NCBI RefSeq assembly: GCF_946477055.1
Contig: NZ_CAMKXG010000058.1
Span: 1 to 15,007 of the forward strand
Reading direction: 5' to 3'
DNA length: 15,007 nucleotides
DNA from: Lonsdalea britannica
GTDB taxonomy: Bacteria > Pseudomonadota > Gammaproteobacteria > Enterobacterales > Enterobacteriaceae
Part shown: one piece after another, positions 12,503-15,007 of the stretch
Position numbering within the stretch: position 1 is the first letter of the stretch
Layout: each line of letters begins with the position of its first letter
Position numbers and translations under genes: made by a program
The notes under the pieces: generated by a model
What the model saw: the letters and a program-made list of their open reading frames with translations, nothing else
Told to the model about the DNA's origin: nothing
Database searches by the model: none

Positions 12503-13429
12503 TTACCTATCAACGCCACCTTTTCGTAACCAATCAATAAGGGATTTATCATCATCAGGCACAGGAGCACTCGGAGCTAAATTCGAAATCCTTTGACGAA
12601 GTTTAGTTATGCTCCCTTTTAATTCATTATCCTTAATCCCTAGTTCTTTCAACAAAGCGACCGTAAAAACTGATTGCTTAACTGTCACTTTTATTGGCCT
12701 GCTGTTAAGTCCCATCGCATTTTTAATTGAATTATTTAGCAAGTTCTCATAAATAGATGACATTTGTGATTTTGTAATAAATAAATTATTTATGGATAGT
12801 GTGATTTTCTGAGGCTGAATGCCAGCCATAAAAACATAATCACCGATTTCATCTTCAGAGTCCGCAGGATTTGCCTTGAAAGAGCTGTTTTTCATTAATG
12901 ATATTTTGCTCTCATCTAGGTCCACACCAAGAGCTTCAAATATTTTAGCCGCCATTGTCATTTTTTCTGACACCCCCCCAATAATAGGTGGGTTGTCAAC
13001 GTCATAAAATGAAAAGAGATCTGACTCAAGCTCCCATAAGCCATCTACTGAGACAGAGAATCCATCACCTTGAAATATATCATTTGCAAAATCCGTAATT
13101 TGATCCTCAGTTTCAGGATAGAACAACTTCTCTGGGAATATATCTATTAATGGATAACCACGCACATACTCATTACCATCATGGATGAATTCCTTTAAAT
13201 TAGTGACATTCATCATTTCAATGAAAAACAATAACAATCTTTTCGGGTCTGGGATGGCAGGCACCAATATTTTACCCTTCGCATCATATAGTTTTACGCA
13301 AAGTTTTATTTTCCCCTCGCCAGCCCAATAAATTATATCTTCAACCGAACATCCTAAAATTTCTGATGCTCTTGATACTCGACAGTATTCAATTGAAGGT
13401 ATGCTTCTGACTCCATATTTAACTTCCAT
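12503..13429 (-). CDS. AT-rich cargo protein of unknown function
   Basis: 308 aa between the integrase and alpA. Residues about 16-50 (EYCRVSRASEILGCSVEDIIYWAGEGKIKL) look like a MerR/excisionase-type helix-turn-helix. The middle is acidic (EKLFYPETEDQITDFANDIF, VDLDESKISLMK). The C-terminal third has a helical TVALLKELGIKDNELKGSI stretch and ends DDKSLIDWLRKGG. No family recognised. GAGGTGG lies 5-6 nt before ATG 13429. It is visibly more AT-rich than the primase and small operon genes, which points to later acquisition. The integrase-proximal region is a known spot for cargo, including phage-defence genes, in P4-like elements, so defence or superinfection control is possible. No enzyme motif is visible. 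Confidence 0.8.
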   Translation of the reverse strand: MEVKYGVRSIPSIEYCRVSRASEILGCSVEDIIYWAGEGKIKLCVKLYDAKGKILVPAIPDPKRLLLFFIEMMNVTNLKEFIHDGNEYVRGYPLIDIFPEKLFYPETEDQITDFANDIFQGDGFSVSVDGLWELESDLFSFYDVDNPPIIGGVSEKMTMAAKIFEALGVDLDESKISLMKNSSFKANPADSEDEIGDYVFMAGIQPQKITLSINNLFITKSQMSSIYENLLNNSIKNAMGLNSRPIKVTVKQSVFTVALLKELGIKDNELKGSITKLRQRISNLAPSAPVPDDDKSLIDWLRKGGVDR

Positions 13430-13440
13430 TACGCCACCTC
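13424..13440. repeat. 17-bp direct repeat, copy 2
   Basis: TTCCATTACGCCACCTC, one base different from 12199-12215. It covers the start codon and ribosome site of the 308-aa cargo gene. Confidence 0.65.
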
Positions 13441-13525
13441 ACGCCCTCTTAAATTGGCGGCTATGCCAGCCCGTAGAGGTGTACGGGTTTTCGGGGATCA
13501 GCCTAGACATAGCCAATTCTTTATT

Positions 13526-13552
13526 CGTCTACAGAAGTCTACCCACATCTAC
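13526..13552 (-). promoter_or_regulatory. Three phased GTAGAYK heptamers behind the integrase gene
   Basis: CGTCTAC (13526), AGTCTAC (13536) and CATCTAC (13546) are spaced by exactly 10 bp; on the minus strand they read GTAGATG, GTAGACT and GTAGACG. They lie 22 bp downstream of the integrase stop and upstream of the 308-aa gene, so they could control that gene or form part of the excision complex. The same motif occurs upstream of int and in the alpA leader. They are candidate AlpA sites. Confidence 0.6.
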
Positions 13553-13573
13553 TATTACTGTCTATTCATACAG

Positions 13574-14788
13574 TCATGAGGATTGACTAAAACGCCCGTG
13601 AACCACGTTTTCACCATGCTCCAACACATCCATATAGTCGGCATACCATTGAAGCATTTCCCGACGACCATCTAGATACTGAGCGTGGTTATAGGTGCCA
13701 CGAATAGAGTTTTTATCGACGTGTGCCAGTTGCGTTTCAATCCACGCTGTGTTGTAGCCCTGCTCGTGAAGAATGGTGCTCATCGTATGGCGGAAGCCGT
13801 GGCCTGTTACTCTCCCCGCATACCCGATGCGGCGTATGAGGACATTCATAGCCATTTCGCTCATCGGCTTACTGTGATGAATTCTGCCAGGGAAAATAAA
13901 CTGATAGTGCCCGGTAATTGGCTTTAGCTGTTCCAGAATGGCAACAGCCTGATCGGATAACGGTACGCAGTGAGGACGGCGCTTTTTCATTCTGGAAGGT
14001 GGAACTTCCCATAAGCGCTTTTCAAAATCAATTTCAGCCCACTCCCCTTGCCGTAGCTCACCGGGTCGCAAGCCAGTAAGCACCTGCAGGCGCATCGCCA
14101 GCTTTACCACAACACTGCCGCTGTATGTGTTCAGCGTTCTGAAAAACTCTGGCAATTCCTCAGTCTTCAAAAATGCGTAATGCTCTTTTTTGTGCGGAGA
14201 AAACGCACTAGCCAGATCCGGAGCGGGGTTATACTCCGCCCTGCCAGTAACGATGGCATAGCGCCAGACCTCACCGCAGCGCTGACGTACTTTCCGCAGT
14301 TTTTCCGTTGCTCCTCGCTCGTCCAGTCGGGACAGAACCCCCATCAACTCCATAGGTTTAATTTCAGCTATGGGGCGACCGCCGATATACGGGAAAACGT
14401 CAGCCTCAAACGTCTTTAGCATCTCTTCCGAATATGAGGCAGACCAACGGTCGATACGCTTCTCGTACCATTCTCGGGCGACAGCCTCAAAGGTATTGCT
14501 GATTTCGTTCTGCCTGTTCTGCTTATCTCTCTTACGCACATCGCTGGGGTTTATGCCTGTGGCCACCAGTTTTTTTGCTTCGTCGCGCTTGTGCCTGGCT
14601 TCGGTAAGGGAGGTAAGCGGATACGTGCCAAACGACAGCATCTTGGGCTTTCCATCAAAGCGATAGCGGAAGCGCCACCCTCTCGATCCGTTCGGCTCAA
14701 TGAGTAGCGAAAGCCCGTTACCATCATTGAGTGTATAGGGCTTATCCAGTGGCTTAGAGCGCCTGATTTCAAGGTCTGTGAGTGGCAT
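13574..14788 (-). CDS. int: P4-family tyrosine integrase of the satellite
   Basis: 404 aa, full length for the family. The N-terminal arm-binding domain (about 1-90) has the signature TLNDGNGLSLLIEPNGSRGW and FGTYPLTSLTEARHKRDEA. The SAM-like core-binding domain is about 98-200, and the catalytic domain follows from 205. Catalytic residues are all present: R241 (TGLRPGE), K268/K269 region, H330 and R333 (HGFRHT), H356 (QLAHVD) and Y366 (GTYNHAQY). It is clearly similar to the enterobacterial prophage integrases of the IntS/P4 group. The gene starts 165 bp from the CCA end of tRNA-Gly(CCC) and reads away from it, as usual for elements inserted in a tRNA 3' end. TATACACA-type arm sites and GTAGAYG heptamers lie between them. 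The ribosome site is weak, and the gene may be autoregulated by binding over its own promoter. Confidence 0.96.
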   Translation of the reverse strand: MPLTDLEIRRSKPLDKPYTLNDGNGLSLLIEPNGSRGWRFRYRFDGKPKMLSFGTYPLTSLTEARHKRDEAKKLVATGINPSDVRKRDKQNRQNEISNTFEAVAREWYEKRIDRWSASYSEEMLKTFEADVFPYIGGRPIAEIKPMELMGVLSRLDERGATEKLRKVRQRCGEVWRYAIVTGRAEYNPAPDLASAFSPHKKEHYAFLKTEELPEFFRTLNTYSGSVVVKLAMRLQVLTGLRPGELRQGEWAEIDFEKRLWEVPPSRMKKRRPHCVPLSDQAVAILEQLKPITGHYQFIFPGRIHHSKPMSEMAMNVLIRRIGYAGRVTGHGFRHTMSTILHEQGYNTAWIETQLAHVDKNSIRGTYNHAQYLDGRREMLQWYADYMDVLEHGENVVHGRFSQSS

Positions 14789-14789
14789 T

Positions 14790-14850
14790 GTGTATAGTTC
14801 CAGAGTGTAGAGCGCGGGCTATACGTATTACTATACACACAGATGTATAG
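14790..14850. promoter_or_regulatory. Candidate integrase arm-type sites, int side
   Basis: GTGTATAG (14790-14797), CTATACGTA (14819-14827), CTATACACAC (14831-14840) and ATGTATAG (14843-14850) cluster just before the int start and match the CTATACACA tandem at the other end of the element (3297-3320). Their overlap with the int promoter area would let the integrase repress itself. Confidence 0.55.
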
Positions 14851-14856
14851 ATTCCG

Positions 14857-14936
14857 GTAGATGAAAGTAGACGTAGAAATAACGAAAATTATCGCTAAGG
14901 CTGATTATTACTAGGTTTTATTGACTTGAGTAGACG
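14857..14936 (+). promoter_or_regulatory. GTAGAYG heptamers in the attachment region
   Basis: GTAGATG (14857-14863) and GTAGACG (14867-14873) are 10 bp apart, and a third, GTAGACG, is at 14930-14936, 17 bp from the tRNA end. The phased pair has the same geometry as the trio at 13526-13552. Excisionases bind such phased direct repeats, so AlpA is the candidate binder. Confidence 0.6.
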
Positions 14937-14952
14937 TTGAGAAATGTTTGTT

Positions 14953-14976
14953 TGGAGCGGGCGAAGGGAATCGAAC
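14953..14976 (-). repeat. Attachment site at the tRNA-Gly 3' end
   Basis: The T-loop-to-CCA end of the tRNA gene, matched imperfectly at 3222-3244. The exact shared block CGAAGGGA (14962-14969) is the likely place of strand exchange. The integrase gene is 165 bp away on the element side. Confidence 0.7.
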
Positions 14977-15007
14977 CCTCGTATAGAGCTTGGGAAGCTC
15001 TCGTTCT
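14953..15007 (-). tRNA. glyU: tRNA-Gly(CCC), 3' part, cut by window edge
   Basis: The minus strand shows the anticodon arm AGAGC-TTCCCAA-GCTCT with anticodon CCC, variable loop ATAC, the T-arm GAGGG-TTCGATT-CCCTT, the acceptor 3' strand CGCCCGC, discriminator T and an encoded CCA. It reads codon GGG. The visible part agrees with the E. coli glyU tRNA as I remember it. The D-arm and 5' acceptor strand lie beyond base 15007. The satellite is inserted at its 3' end and restores it. Confidence 0.95.

Overview
The window is a composite of mobile DNA from an enterobacterial genome. It carries the 3' part of a tRNA-Gly(CCC) gene that matches my recollection of Escherichia coli glyU, a P4-type integrase, AlpA, an Ash/Icd-type protein and a P4-alpha-type primase-helicase. 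Genus cannot be fixed from sequence alone (E. coli, Yersinia, Serratia and similar hosts all fit). Bases 1-47 are not biological: they are an Illumina Nextera index adapter (N701) left on the contig end.

Layout. (1) 48-1510: repeat-rich, almost gene-free DNA with two strong T7-type RNA polymerase promoters, both firing leftward, and several short tandem repeat arrays. It looks like the joined right and left ends of a T7-like (Autographiviridae) genome. (2) 1511-3118, minus: a complete tyrosine integrase directly upstream of one T7-type promoter, which suggests an integrated, temperate T7-like phage. (3) 3222-3244: an imperfect copy of the 3' end of tRNA-Gly, taken as the far attachment site of the next element. 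(4) about 3222-14976: an 11.7-kb P4-like satellite prophage. From its tRNA end leftward, all on the minus strand, it carries integrase, an AT-rich 308-aa cargo gene, alpA, a 139-aa gene, a BRO-type antirepressor gene, an RNA-rich immunity region overlapping an Ash/Icd reading frame, four small genes and a 919-aa primase-helicase. It continues with an iteron-type replication origin, a lipoprotein gene with an unknown partner, a 61-aa gene and a pRiA4b ORF-3 family gene. One plus-strand gene (3450-3809) lies at the left end. (5) 14953-15007: the tRNA-Gly 3' part, cut by the window edge.

How it works together. The integrase and AlpA (excisionase-like) would control insertion and excision at the tRNA. 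A heptamer GTAGAYG, spaced by exactly 10 bp, recurs beside the integrase and in the alpA leader and is a candidate AlpA site. The alpA Shine-Dalgarno is buried in a perfect hairpin. The immunity region has two hairpins with the same TTGGCG loop on covarying stems, complementary CGCCAA segments and an intrinsic terminator, the architecture of P4 CI antisense-RNA immunity. The primase would act at twelve 9-bp iterons just downstream of its own gene. No psu, sid, delta or P2-type cos sequence was recognised, so the helper and packaging strategy are unknown. The neighbouring T7-like prophage raises the untested possibility of an unusual helper relationship.
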